Shown: piece after piece, positions 17,566 through 27,339 of the stretch
Numbering within the stretch: position 1 is the first letter of the stretch
How the letters are laid out: every line of letters begins with the position of its first letter
Origin: JACCZH01 sp963729445
GTDB taxonomy: Bacteria > Chloroflexota > Chloroflexia > Thermomicrobiales > CFX8
Assembly: GCA_963729445.1 (NCBI GenBank)
Contig: CAVSNU010000003.1
Location: 806,001-870,000 of the forward strand
Length of the DNA: 64,000 nucleotides
Direction: 5' to 3'
The notes under the pieces: model-generated
Told to the model about the DNA's origin: nothing
What the model saw: the letters and a program-made list of their open reading frames with translations, nothing else
Database searches by the model: none
Program-made: the position numbers and the translations under genes

Positions 17566-18751
17566 TCGGACTCCCCGCTCCATCGAATGCCGACAACAAC
17601 GAGGCCCTCGGCACAACTCCGAGCAGGCGTCCATTCTCATCGACCACAGCTACCGGCAACGAGTACTCCGCGGATAGACCAAAGAGGTCGCCGATCAACG
17701 TATCCGGCGAGGCCGTTGGGTAATCGGTTCTCACCACGTTGCTGATGTTTCGCTCGCCGCGCCTGGCGGCGGCCGCAACGTCGCGGTCACGAACCACTCC
17801 AACAAGTTGACGGTGGGGGCCAAGCACATACAGTTCGTTGACCTGCAGATCGCGCATCTCGTGCATCGCGACCGCCGGGCCGGCTTTGATCGACACCGTC
17901 CCGAGCGGGTCACGCATGATTGACGAGGCGGTGATCACGCGGCTGCGGTCAACATCCTGGACAAACGCCGCGACGTACTCGTCGGCCGGCTCCTCAAGGA
18001 TCTCCTCGGCGGTGCCGATCTGAACGATCTCCCCCGCACGCATCACCGCGATGCGATCGCCCAGCCGCATTGCCTCATTCAGATCGTGCGTGATGAACAC
18101 GATTGTCTTACGCAAATCCTGCTGGAGCTCGATGAGCTGATCCTGCATCTCGCGGCGTATCAAGGGGTCCAGCGCGCTAAATGCCTCATCCATCAACATG
18201 ACGTCGGCGTTCGTCGCCAGGGCGCGTGCCAGTCCTACCCGCTGTTGCATGCCGCCGGAGAGCTGGCCCGGGTAGACATCTTCCCAGCCGGCCAGGCCGA
18301 CCGTCTCGAGTGCCTCCCGGGCTCGCTGGTGACGCTCGGCCTCGGGGAGCTTCTGCACCTCCAGACCAAAGGCCGCGTTCTCGAGCACGGTACGATGCGG
18401 GAACAGCGCGAAATGCTGGAAGACCATGCTGATCTTTCTCGCGCGTAACTCCCGCAGGTCGCGCGGCGACAACGCTGTGATGTCGACGCCATCGATCTCA
18501 ACTTTCCCGGCTGTGGGCTCGATCAGGCGGTTGAGCAGCCGCACCAGCGTCGATTTTCCAGAGCCGGACAACCCCATTACGACGAAGAGCTCACCCTCGT
18601 AGACCTCGAACGAGGCGTCGAGAACCGCGACGACCTGGCCGGTCGCTTCGAGGATCTCTTCCTTCGTCTTGCCGGCTTGCAGCAGCGCTAATCCTTGCTC
18701 GGGATCGTCTCCGAAGATCTTGGTGAGGTCATCCGCTCGAATCTTCGCCAT
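17555..18751 (-). CDS. proV: Glycine betaine-type ABC transporter ATPase with CBS domains
   Basis: ATPase (398 residues) of the osmoprotectant importer. It has the ProV-specific N-terminal extension (KIFGDDPEQGLALLQAGKTK), Walker A GLSGSGKSTLV, signature LSGGMQQRVGLARALA, Walker B VMLMDEAFSALDP, and two C-terminal CBS domains (about residues 270-390) that in OpuA homologues sense ionic strength or cyclic di-AMP. ATG 18749-18751 is chosen over an upstream in-frame start nine codons earlier; a GAGG lies 6 nt before it. First gene of the operon. Confidence 0.92.
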   Translation of the reverse strand: MAKIRADDLTKIFGDDPEQGLALLQAGKTKEEILEATGQVVAVLDASFEVYEGELFVVMGLSGSGKSTLVRLLNRLIEPTAGKVEIDGVDITALSPRDLRELRARKISMVFQHFALFPHRTVLENAAFGLEVQKLPEAERHQRAREALETVGLAGWEDVYPGQLSGGMQQRVGLARALATNADVMLMDEAFSALDPLIRREMQDQLIELQQDLRKTIVFITHDLNEAMRLGDRIAVMRAGEIVQIGTAEEILEEPADEYVAAFVQDVDRSRVITASSIMRDPLGTVSIKAGPAVAMHEMRDLQVNELYVLGPHRQLVGVVRDRDVAAAARRGERNISNVVRTDYPTASPDTLIGDLFGLSAEYSLPVAVVDENGRLLGVVPRASLLSAFDGAGSPNGS

Positions 18752-19176
18752 CAGCGCCTCATCTCCCTGACCCAACAACAGCCCTGCAACGGAATGGCAG
18801 GTAACAGGTACGCCAGATCAGATGGTTGAACACAACCGCTTCCGTTACGAGCAGTCAAACGCATGGTTCGAGCAGGAGTCACCGCACCATGTGCACGGAG
18901 ACCGGAGTAGGAGACGGATCCGCCCGCGGACAACCCCGAAACAGGACCCAAGAAAGGGTAAACGGGAGAGAGGTTGAACGGAGCATCAGGACCAACGAGC
19001 GTTCTGAACGTACCCCGGTCGTTTGTGAGGGCGTGTGGGAGACTCCACACATCGAAAGGGTGATCCCAGGAGGGACCATGCCCTGCAGATAAGGCAAGTG
19101 TACCATTGGGCTCTCAGATGGCCTTAAGGTTTGCGTATCTGTCGATGATCGCCATCAGGAAAATCCGCGTGAAATG
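18752..19176. other. Intergenic region upstream of proV
   Basis: No gene is supported. The stretch is the leader side of proVWX and the downstream side of the flavoprotein gene. A 99-codon minus frame (18751-19050) is unlikely because its codon pattern and product resemble nothing. Purine-rich GGAGACCGGAGTAGGAGACGG (18897-18917, 21 positions, plus) is conspicuous, but I recognise no riboswitch. Confidence 0.4.
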
Positions 19177-19214
19177 CACATGGCCCGCCGTCCGTTGGGA
19201 CGGCGGGCCATGTG
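19177..19214 (-). terminator. Strong hairpin terminator after the flavoprotein gene
   Basis: A perfect 17-base-pair stem (left arm 19177-19193, right arm 19198-19214, loop GTTG) starts 30 nt after the stop of the gene at 19244-21385. The following tract on the minus strand (GCATTTCACG) is only mildly T-rich. Confidence 0.65.
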
Positions 19215-19243
19215 CGACTCTTCAGCTCAGTAACGTGCCGCTG

Positions 19244-21385
19244 TTACCCGTCCGCGACGATCGCCAGGTCGCTGGTCTCACGAGCTGGCTGGGGCGTCGG
19301 CCGGTAGTGCTCCATCGTCAGACACTCGGTTGGGCACCACTCGACGCAGATGCCACAACGGATACAGGCCTGCTCGTCGATGACCATCGCGGCTGCGTTC
19401 GGGCCGAGCTCGGCACGCGACAACTCGGCCAGCTCGATCTCGTTATCAATCGAGTAGATGCGGTCCAGGGAGATCATCTCGATGCACTCGTATGGGCAGG
19501 CATCGACACACCCGTTACACAGAATACAGCGGTTACCGTCGATAAAGATGTTGAGCTGGCACTGCAGGCAGCGCTTGGCTTCTTCAAAGCCGAGCGGCTT
19601 GGTGTAGCCCATTTCGACTTCGATCGTCGTCTCGTTGTCGGCGAAGAGCCCGCGCTCACCAAGCGGCAGCATCGGAATTTCCTGGCGCTCCACCGAGGCA
19701 TAGTTGTCACCCCAGCGCAGCCGGCGGCTCATCGCCGCAACCGACCACTCGGCAACACCCTCGGCCACCAACGGGTTCGGGGTGTGCAGGTCCTCGATCG
19801 GCACGCGGGTGATCTCGAAGTCGCGCACCGGGTAGACCGCACCGCGCAACGCCGCGTCGACCTCTTTGGACAATCGCTTGCCCTCGCCGATCGCTGAGAT
19901 GAAGTTGGATGGGTTGGTCACGTAGTCGCCGACCGCCCAAACCTTGGGATGCTGGGTGCGCAAGTGTTCGTCCAACACCGGGACACCGCGACGATCGACC
20001 TCCGGAAACAGGTCCGGGTCAAGGAAGTCGTTGTTCTGGTACTGACCAATGGCGACAATGACCTGGTCGCACTCGATGATGAACTCAGAGCCAGGAACCG
20101 GAGTCGGGCGGCGACGGCCGGACGCATCCGGCGGGCCAAGCTCGTTCTTGACAAACTCAATACCGGCCACGTGGCCATCATCACCGGCGATAATCCGCGT
20201 CGGGCCGACCATGTACAGAATCTCGCAACCCTCGAGCTCTGCTTCTTCCAGCTCGATCTCCATGACCGGGATCTCGTTGATCGAGCGCCGGTAGGTCATG
20301 ACCGATTTCTGGGCACCCATTCTCAGCACGGTGCGGATACAGTCCATCGAGGTAAAGCCACCACCAACGGTAACGACGCTCTTCCCGACAAAGACATCCT
20401 TCTTATCGAAGTTGACGTCTTCCAGGAAGGTGAGACCGCCGACGACACCGGGCAGATCCTCACCGGGAATACCCAGCTCGGTCGGGTTCTGGGCACCGGC
20501 AGCGATCACGACCGCGTCATGCTTGTCGATGAGCTCGCGCATCGAGATATCTTCGCCAACCTTGGTGTTGTAAAGAATCTCCACGCCCAGATCGGTAATG
20601 AGCTCGGTCTCTTCGGTAATGACGTCGCGCGGTAGACGCCATTCCGGCACTCCGCCCCACATCATGCCGCCTGGAACAGGGAATGCTTCATAGATCGTGC
20701 AGCGGTAACCGGCGCGAGACAGCTCGCGAGCGGTGGTCAGCCCGGCCACGCCGGCGCCGATGATGCCCACGGTCATGCCGTTTGGCGGTGGGGGGCTCTC
20801 ACGGCGGGTCTCACCGCGGTAGTCGGCTGCGACCCGTTTCAGGTAACAGATGCCGATCGGCTGATCGACCATTTGCCGCCGGCAGGCATCCTCGCAGGGG
20901 CGGGCACACATCCGGCCAAGACAGCCAGGGAAAACGTTGTGCTCCCGGTTCAGCTCATATGAATCGGAATAGCGGCCATCGGCGATCAACGCCAGATAAC
21001 GCGAGATATCAGTATGCGACGGGCAGGCCGTCTGGCAGGGGATGTTTGCGGCGAACCACGCCTGGTCGCCAGTGAAGACCTGGTAGCGCGAGCCAGAGCG
21101 CACCGTGAACGGAGAGAACAACTCCTGGTCAACGAATGCCAACAGGCGAATGCGCCGCGTATCGTCGACTGGGGTAATTTCCATATCCTGGTTGACGATG
21201 CCTCGCGATACGTAGGCACCGATGACGTCGCTCACATCAGCACTGCTGAGTTGCTCGAACCGGTCGGCCGACGCTCCACACGACGGACACTCGGAGAACG
21301 TGAGGTCGCCCTCTGTAATGAAAGCGCAGACGCGGCACCGGTAGAAGACTCCGTGTCCGTTCTGGGCCTCGCGACTGGTAGCCAT
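19244..21385 (-). CDS. Rubredoxin-GltD-type FAD oxidoreductase with C-terminal 2x[4Fe-4S] ferredoxin domain
   Basis: A 713-residue multi-cofactor flavoprotein. Order of parts: rubredoxin-like zinc/iron ribbon (Cys17, Cys20, Cys33, Cys36); GltD-type N-terminal Fe-S region (IPCQTACPSHTD and GCLGRMCARPCEDACRR); FAD site GIIGAGVAGLTTA; a pyridine-nucleotide site VVTVGGGFTSMDC; then a ferredoxin domain with CILCNGCVDACPYEC and CIRCGICVEWCPTEC. It belongs to the glutamate-synthase small-subunit-like family that moves electrons between NAD(P)H, FAD and Fe-S partners. No glutamate synthase large subunit is near, so I do not call it gltD. The physiological partner is unknown. AGGAGG lies 7 nt before the ATG. 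It is probably monocistronic. Confidence 0.85.
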   Translation of the reverse strand: MATSREAQNGHGVFYRCRVCAFITEGDLTFSECPSCGASADRFEQLSSADVSDVIGAYVSRGIVNQDMEITPVDDTRRIRLLAFVDQELFSPFTVRSGSRYQVFTGDQAWFAANIPCQTACPSHTDISRYLALIADGRYSDSYELNREHNVFPGCLGRMCARPCEDACRRQMVDQPIGICYLKRVAADYRGETRRESPPPPNGMTVGIIGAGVAGLTTARELSRAGYRCTIYEAFPVPGGMMWGGVPEWRLPRDVITEETELITDLGVEILYNTKVGEDISMRELIDKHDAVVIAAGAQNPTELGIPGEDLPGVVGGLTFLEDVNFDKKDVFVGKSVVTVGGGFTSMDCIRTVLRMGAQKSVMTYRRSINEIPVMEIELEEAELEGCEILYMVGPTRIIAGDDGHVAGIEFVKNELGPPDASGRRRPTPVPGSEFIIECDQVIVAIGQYQNNDFLDPDLFPEVDRRGVPVLDEHLRTQHPKVWAVGDYVTNPSNFISAIGEGKRLSKEVDAALRGAVYPVRDFEITRVPIEDLHTPNPLVAEGVAEWSVAAMSRRLRWGDNYASVERQEIPMLPLGERGLFADNETTIEVEMGYTKPLGFEEAKRCLQCQLNIFIDGNRCILCNGCVDACPYECIEMISLDRIYSIDNEIELAELSRAELGPNAAAMVIDEQACIRCGICVEWCPTECLTMEHYRPTPQPARETSDLAIVADG

Positions 21386-21825
21386 GGTGGTTCCTCCTGC
21401 TGGATATCCGTCCCGTGTATAACAAGCGTGGCCTCGTCGTTTGGTGGGAGTCTAGCGGGCCACACATGGAGATCTCTAGCGTCAGCAGGCGAGCGAACTG
21501 AACGTCATGCGAAAACGGCTTCACCCTGCTCATGACGGCACACTCCACCTAGCGTGCCACCTTCTCAGGCTAGTATACCGAGATTATTGTGATTTTCGAC
21601 GATAGGAGCGAATTGACCGTACTCGTGTGTCCGCTGGAGGTTTATGGGGAATGAAAAATCTTGGGTCGTATGCGCGTACGTACCGCCGCTCGCGACACTC
21701 CTACAGCGCTTGTCCCGGCCGATTGTCTTCTCGACCAAAGCCCGTTCGACTGCCCTCAGGGTAGGCTCTGCGGAACAAAGGATCCCTAACCCTACGGTGC
21801 AACGGTTACGCAGCGTTGTTCATCA
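21386..21825. other. Intergenic region upstream of the flavoprotein gene
   Basis: No gene is supported. A TATACT hexamer on the minus strand (21572-21577) may be the -10 of the flavoprotein gene; a matching -35 is not clear. Confidence 0.4.
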
Positions 21826-21837
21826 GTCATCCTGACG

Positions 21838-22025
21838 TCAGGAAGGATGACGAACATGCGCAGGACGACCGAGGAAGGCGCTCGCGATGACTGGATCGGC
21901 GCTCAGGATCACCAGGCACACAGAAACGATCGCAAAAGGCCGCCGATCGCCGTGCCGCTGACGTTGATGCCAATGGGTGAGAGATCACTGCGATTCCAAG
22001 GAGTACTCGGCGGTCGACACGACAA
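21838..22025 (-). pseudogene. Possible small membrane protein with a frame break
   Basis: On the minus strand one frame reads SDLSPIGINVSGTAIGGLL and, after a one-base change at the T-run near 21933, an adjacent frame reads IVSVCLVILSADPVIASAFLG to a TGA at 21838-21840. Joined, this gives a plausible small protein with one hydrophobic helix (about 60 residues from a TTG at 22023-22025). I do not recognise the family. The start is uncertain and neither half alone is convincing. Confidence 0.3.
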
Positions 22026-22042
22026 CCATTGTGGATACCGCT

Positions 22043-22618
22043 TTAGTACGGCACCTCGGTCACCGGCACGCTCATCCCGAGATCCGAATGCTGCCTGGGA
22101 TCGAAGATATCCAGGTGGTCGTTCAGCAACCCGAACACCTCGATCGGGAACTCCACGCCGCTCAAATCAGCAAGCGCCCCGACCGCCATTGGCGTCGCCT
22201 CGGCCGCGGTGAGGGCATGCACGAAGTCCGTCATCGTTGCGCCAGTGAGGATCAGGTTGTCGATCACAAGTACGCGTTTGCCATCGAGTGTCTCAGGGCC
22301 GGTTGAGAAGTGGAGCGCGCCGTCCTTGTGCGACGAGTAGACCACGGGGCGCCGTGGTTCCAGGAAGTAACTGACCCACTGCGCGAGCCCTGCGCCCCAG
22401 ATGGACGGAGTAGCGACCATATCCACGCGCAGCAAAAAGAAATGCTTGGCGAGGGCATAGCCCAGGCGGCTCGCCAGATGAGGGTCCGACAACAGTCGAT
22501 CGCGATCGAGGAGCTTGAGAGCATGCATTCCAGAACGGAAGGCAAAGTGTCCATCGGAGATAAAACCGGCCGCCCGGACATCGTCGAATAGCTGCGTCGT
22601 TCGGCGCGTACCGACCAC
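22043..22618 (-). CDS. Phosphoribosyltransferase, orotate phosphoribosyltransferase-like
   Basis: Type I PRTase of 191 residues. The PRPP-binding loop VLVIDNLILTGATM (about 117-130) and the flexible-loop region (YSSHKDGALHFSTG) fit the OPRTase/PRTase fold, and the arrangement of N-terminal helices resembles PyrE. The acidic pair in the PRPP motif is reduced to one Asp (IDN instead of the usual EDV/DD), so substrate and even activity are uncertain. It follows the IscU-like gene by 26 nt on the same strand, so both are probably co-transcribed with the rhodanese. Confidence 0.7.
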   Translation of the reverse strand: MVGTRRTTQLFDDVRAAGFISDGHFAFRSGMHALKLLDRDRLLSDPHLASRLGYALAKHFFLLRVDMVATPSIWGAGLAQWVSYFLEPRRPVVYSSHKDGALHFSTGPETLDGKRVLVIDNLILTGATMTDFVHALTAAEATPMAVGALADLSGVEFPIEVFGLLNDHLDIFDPRQHSDLGMSVPVTEVPY

Positions 22619-22644
22619 ATTGCCCTCCCCTGGTTTACACGTCC

Positions 22645-23154
22645 TTACGTCGTCTGATCGCGTGGCTTCAATGCCTCTTCTCCAACAACCAGGCCATACT
22701 CTTCGAGCGCGTCGTCGCGTTCATCCACCACGGCGTCGGCGCCGATGCCGGCCTCCGCCATCCTGCGTTCGCTTTGATAGCGGCGCACGGCGGCCTTCAG
22801 CGTCCCCAGCGCCAGCGTGGCGCAACGGGTGCGCGTCTGCACGACCTCTCTGCCTAACAGGTCCATCATGTCACTGTAGTCAGTGTCGAGGATATCCTGC
22901 ATGGTCCAGCTCTCGTCATGCACCAGCTCCATGAGAATCGAGGCTGCCGCCTGGCTGATCGTGCAGCCCTCGCCTTCCCAGGAAACCTCGGCCACTGGCT
23001 CGCCATGCTCACCGGCGCGCAGATAGACCATCACCACGTCGCCGCAGCCAGGGTTACCGCCAGGCATCGTGACATCAGGTTCTTCCAGCTTATGGCGGTG
23101 GCGTGGGTTCTCAAAATGATCGAGCAGAACCTCGATCGCCTCTTGTCTATCCAA
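22645..23154 (-). CDS. IscU/SufU-like iron-sulfur scaffold
   Basis: NifU N-terminal-type scaffold of 169 residues. The three cluster cysteines are Cys37 (NPGCGDV, with the conserved Asp39), Cys64 (GEGCTISQAA) and Cys111 (RTRCATLAL). The SufU-type insertion of about 20 residues is present between Cys64 and Cys111. A C-terminal tail of about 45 residues, rich in Glu/Asp/Arg, is longer than in SufU (the second copy at 30 kb has about 31). It lies between the rhodanese and PRTase genes, away from a cysteine desulfurase. A second scaffold, SufU, is encoded in the suf operon. Confidence 0.85.
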   Translation of the reverse strand: MDRQEAIEVLLDHFENPRHRHKLEEPDVTMPGGNPGCGDVVMVYLRAGEHGEPVAEVSWEGEGCTISQAAASILMELVHDESWTMQDILDTDYSDMMDLLGREVVQTRTRCATLALGTLKAAVRRYQSERRMAEAGIGADAVVDERDDALEEYGLVVGEEALKPRDQTT

Positions 23155-23276
23155 GGAATATTCCTGACTATGATTACCTAAGTTTCGCGACGCTTACTCC
23201 AGAAATGTACCCTACGCCGCTATGTGAGAGGGGCGGAACGATGCCTGTTCCGCCCCAGACGTTGCTGTGGGTTCGC

Positions 23277-24155
23277 TTAGCGCTCGATCGGCACGCGCAG
23301 GACGTTGCCCCATTCGGTCCAGGAGCCGTCATAGTTGCGGACATTCGGGTAACCCAGCAGCTCATGCAGGACGAACCAGCTATGCGCGGAGCGCTCACCA
23401 ATGCGGCAGTAGACGACGACGTCACTGTCGGGTGTAATGCCACGCGATTCATAGAGCTCCTTGAGCTCGTCAGCGGGCTTGAAGGTCCCGTCCTCGTTGG
23501 CCGCCAGGGCCCATGGAATGCTCGCTGCGCCGGGAATGTGCCCCCCGCGCAGGGCACCCTCCTGCGGGTAATCCGGCATATGTAGCGTTTCGCCACTGTA
23601 CTCACCCGGTGAGCGGACATCAACGAGGGGCTTGCTCTCCCCGACCTTGTTGCGATTCTGGTCGTAGCCGATGTGCTGCAACACGTCGTCCCGGAAGGCG
23701 CGTAGCTCTTCGCGCGGCGCAGCACCGCTATACTCTGTCGGCTCAATCTGAGGCTTCTCACGGGTCATCGGCTTGTTTTCAGCCTCCCACTTGGCCCGGC
23801 CGCCGTCCATGATCTTCACGTTGTCGTGGCCCATATAGCGGAAGAACCAGTATGCGTAAGCCGCCCACCAGTTGTTGCGGTCGCCGTAGAAAATGACGGT
23901 CGTCTCCGGCGTAATCCCGAAACGACTCATCAACTGATTGAAGCCTTCGGCATCAATAAAATCGCGCACCAGGGGATCCTGCAAGTCCTCGTGCCAATCG
24001 ATCTTCACCGAGCCCGGCACGTGGCCGATTTCGTAGAGCAGCACGTCTTCGTCGGATTCCACAATCCGAAGACCTGGATCATTGGCGTGCTCCAACACCC
24101 AATCGGTGGAGACAAGAACGTCAGGGTTTACATACCCTTTATCGACAGACACCAC
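23277..24155 (-). CDS. Sulfurtransferase (tandem rhodanese, SseA/thiosulfate sulfurtransferase type)
   Basis: Two rhodanese domains in about 292 residues; only the C-terminal one has the catalytic loop, YCRIGERS, with the persulfide-forming Cys. The N-terminal domain keeps the fold (FYGDRNNWWAAYAYW) but has no Cys in that position, as usual. The CRIGERS loop is typical of bacterial CysA-type thiosulfate sulfurtransferases. GTG at 24153-24155 has AGGAAGG 5-6 nt upstream and is preferred over an ATG 11 codons earlier. Divergent from the fur-suf operon, so it may supply sulfane sulfur for cluster assembly (inference). Confidence 0.88.
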   Translation of the reverse strand: MVSVDKGYVNPDVLVSTDWVLEHANDPGLRIVESDEDVLLYEIGHVPGSVKIDWHEDLQDPLVRDFIDAEGFNQLMSRFGITPETTVIFYGDRNNWWAAYAYWFFRYMGHDNVKIMDGGRAKWEAENKPMTREKPQIEPTEYSGAAPREELRAFRDDVLQHIGYDQNRNKVGESKPLVDVRSPGEYSGETLHMPDYPQEGALRGGHIPGAASIPWALAANEDGTFKPADELKELYESRGITPDSDVVVYCRIGERSAHSWFVLHELLGYPNVRNYDGSWTEWGNVLRVPIER

Positions 24156-24270
24156 GTTGTCCTTCCTCTTCTCGAATACGACATCCAAATATGAGATGAA
24201 ACCCTTGATGCGCCTGTGGCTGAGCGCGTCTATCTTCGGTTTCCCTGGCGTTATACAACACAGGGATGCC

Positions 24271-24299
24271 TTGACTAATTCCGAGTATATTGCTATGGT
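24271..24299 (+). promoter_or_regulatory. Sigma-70-type promoter for fur-suf
   Basis: TTGACT (24271-24276) and TATGGT (24294-24299) separated by 17 nt, about 50 nt before the fur start. The adjacent 24303-24322 stretch has two AGTCA direct repeats (AGTCAATAGTAGTCA) that could be an operator. Confidence 0.6.
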
Positions 24300-24347
24300 T
24301 TTGGGTAGTCAATAGTAGTCATTCTTAACTGGGAATTGTTCTCAAAC

Positions 24348-24794
24348 ATGCAGGTAGATCCAACAACCAATCTGCTCGGACGTGAGTTGCCAGTTGGGGT
24401 ACGGATGACACCACAACGCCTGGCGATCTTACGTGAGGTGCGTAGTGTCGGCGGCCACATGACGGCTGGAGAAATCTACGAGCGAGTTCGCGCGAAGAAC
24501 CCGACCGTCGCCTATGGCACTGTCTACCGTACGCTGCACCTTCTGGCCGAGCACGGCGCGATCCTGGAGTTCCCTTTCGGGGACCAGGCCAGCCGCTTCG
24601 ACGGCCGCACGGAGCGTCATGACCACGTCCACTGCACGGTTTGCGGAACACTTGTCGATGTAGAGGTGCCAAGCGCCCTTCTGGCACGTCACGTGGCAGA
24701 GGAGCAGACGGGCTTTGCGATCGAGGGCCACCAGACCATATTTGTTGGTGTTTGTCCCAAGTGCCAGACAGATGGTCGAGAGGGGAGATTTTGA
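24348..24794 (+). CDS. Fur-family transcriptional regulator
   Basis: Winged-helix metalloregulator of 148 residues. The DNA-binding half reads RMTPQRLAILREV and TVAYGTVYRTLHLL; the metal half has HDHVHCTVCGTLVDVE and a C-terminal CPKC pair, which with the preceding CxxC forms the structural zinc site found in PerR, Zur and many Fur proteins. As the first gene of the suf operon, it is likely a sensor of iron or peroxide stress acting on these genes; which metal is not decidable. Start: ATG 24348-24350; a TTG four codons upstream also exists. Confidence 0.88.
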   Translation: MQVDPTTNLLGRELPVGVRMTPQRLAILREVRSVGGHMTAGEIYERVRAKNPTVAYGTVYRTLHLLAEHGAILEFPFGDQASRFDGRTERHDHVHCTVCGTLVDVEVPSALLARHVAEEQTGFAIEGHQTIFVGVCPKCQTDGREGRF

Positions 24795-24906
24795 CCAACG
24801 TGGCGCCGGCCGGGTGATTCCGGCTTGAGTGCCGTCTAACATGCTGGTCGCCCGGGTTCCGGCTCGGGTCGAAGATTACCTTGTGAAGTGGGGAAGAAAC
24901 ATACCA

Positions 24907-25714
24907 ATGAGCCAAGAGCCATTATTCGTTATCGAAAACCTGCACGCCGGCATCGAGGGCAAGGAGATCCTCAAGGGCGTCAACCTCGACGATCAACCGG
25001 GGCGAGATCCACGCGCTGATGGGCCCGAACGGCTCCGGCAAGAGCACGCTCGCCTACGCTGTCGCCGGCCACCCGTCCTATGAAGTGACCGAGGGCAGGG
25101 TCCGCTACAAGGGCGAGGACATCCTCGAGCTGGGTCCGGACGAGCGCGCCCAGCAGGGCATCTTCCTCGCCTTCCAGTACCCGACCGTCATCCCCGGCGT
25201 CTCGATGGCGAACTTCCTGCGCATGGCCGTCACCAACGTCCGCAACGCCCGCGCCGAGGACATCGCCGCAACGGCGGCGAGGCCAAGCCGTTCACCCCGC
25301 GCGAGTTCCGCCGCCTGATGCGCGAGAAGATGGCGCTGCTGAAGATGGACGACGTCGTTCGCCACCCGCTACCTGAACGAAGGCTTCTCCGGCGGCGAGA
25401 AGAAGCGCGCCGAGATCCTGCAGATGGCGCTGCTCGAGCCCGAGCTCTGGCCGTCCTGGACGAGACCGACTCCGGCCTCGACATCGACGCGCTGCGCGTC
25501 GTCTCCGAGGGCGTCAACGCACTGATCGAGCCGCGACATGGGCGATGCTGCTGATCACCCACTACCAGCGGCTGCTCAACTACATCAAGCCGGACTTCGT
25601 CCACATCATGATGGACGGCCGCATCGTCGCGAGCGGCGGCCCGGAACTCGCGCACGAGCTCGAAGCCAAGGGCTACGAGAGGCTTCGCGACGAGTTGTCG
25701 CGGCAGCCGGCTAA
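24907..25714 (+). CDS. sufC: Fe-S assembly ATPase SufC (frame broken at least five times)
   Basis: ABC-type ATPase of the SufBCD scaffold complex in the cytoplasm. All family landmarks are present but spread over the three frames: FVIENLHAGIEGKEILKGV, Walker A GPNGSGKSTLAYAVAGHP, FLAFQYPTVIPGVSM, then LNEGFSGGEKKRAEILQM, AVLDETDSGLDIDALR, and LLITHYQRLLNYIKPD. Frame changes fall near 24990, 25272, 25366, 25452 and 25540, and one more seems needed near 25700 because no stop occurs in the last frame before sufB. I place the end at the TAA 25712-25714, which is uncertain. Start ATG has GGGGAAG upstream. Codon use is markedly more GC-biased than in the flanking genes. Confidence 0.85.
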
Positions 25715-25771
25715 CCAGCATAGCGCTGATCTGACGTTGTCCAGCCGCGCATACGCCGAGAAGGAGCACAC

Positions 25772-27181
<1,410 letters not shown>

Positions 27182-27229
27182 CGACCTGACGGCGCTCGAT
27201 TGTCCTCGTGACGACCGATGATCGTGGTA

Positions 27230-27292
27230 GGGAGGGGCTTGTCCCCTCCCGGCTGCGAACCCGTGATTGAGGGAGCGGGACAGGCCCCTCCC
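27230..27292. repeat. Imperfect inverted repeat between sufB and sufD
   Basis: Arms of 16 nt at 27230-27245 (GGGAGGGGCTTGTCCC) and 27277-27292 (GGGACAGGCCCCTCCC) pair with one G-U. The 31-nt spacer carries a further GAGGGAG. It is not followed by a T-run, so it is a folded mRNA element or dispersed repeat, not a clear terminator. Confidence 0.65.
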
Positions 27293-27339
27293 CTGGCGAA
27301 TCATGTCAGGCGCAGCTCAGCTCTATTAGGGGAGAACAT

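Noticed and set aside
18751..19050. 99-codon minus-strand frame upstream of proV
   Set aside because: It has no similarity or ribosome site, and ends inside the operon leader.
18752..19176. Riboswitch upstream of proV
   Set aside because: Purine-rich tract present, but no conserved core of a known class can be recognised.
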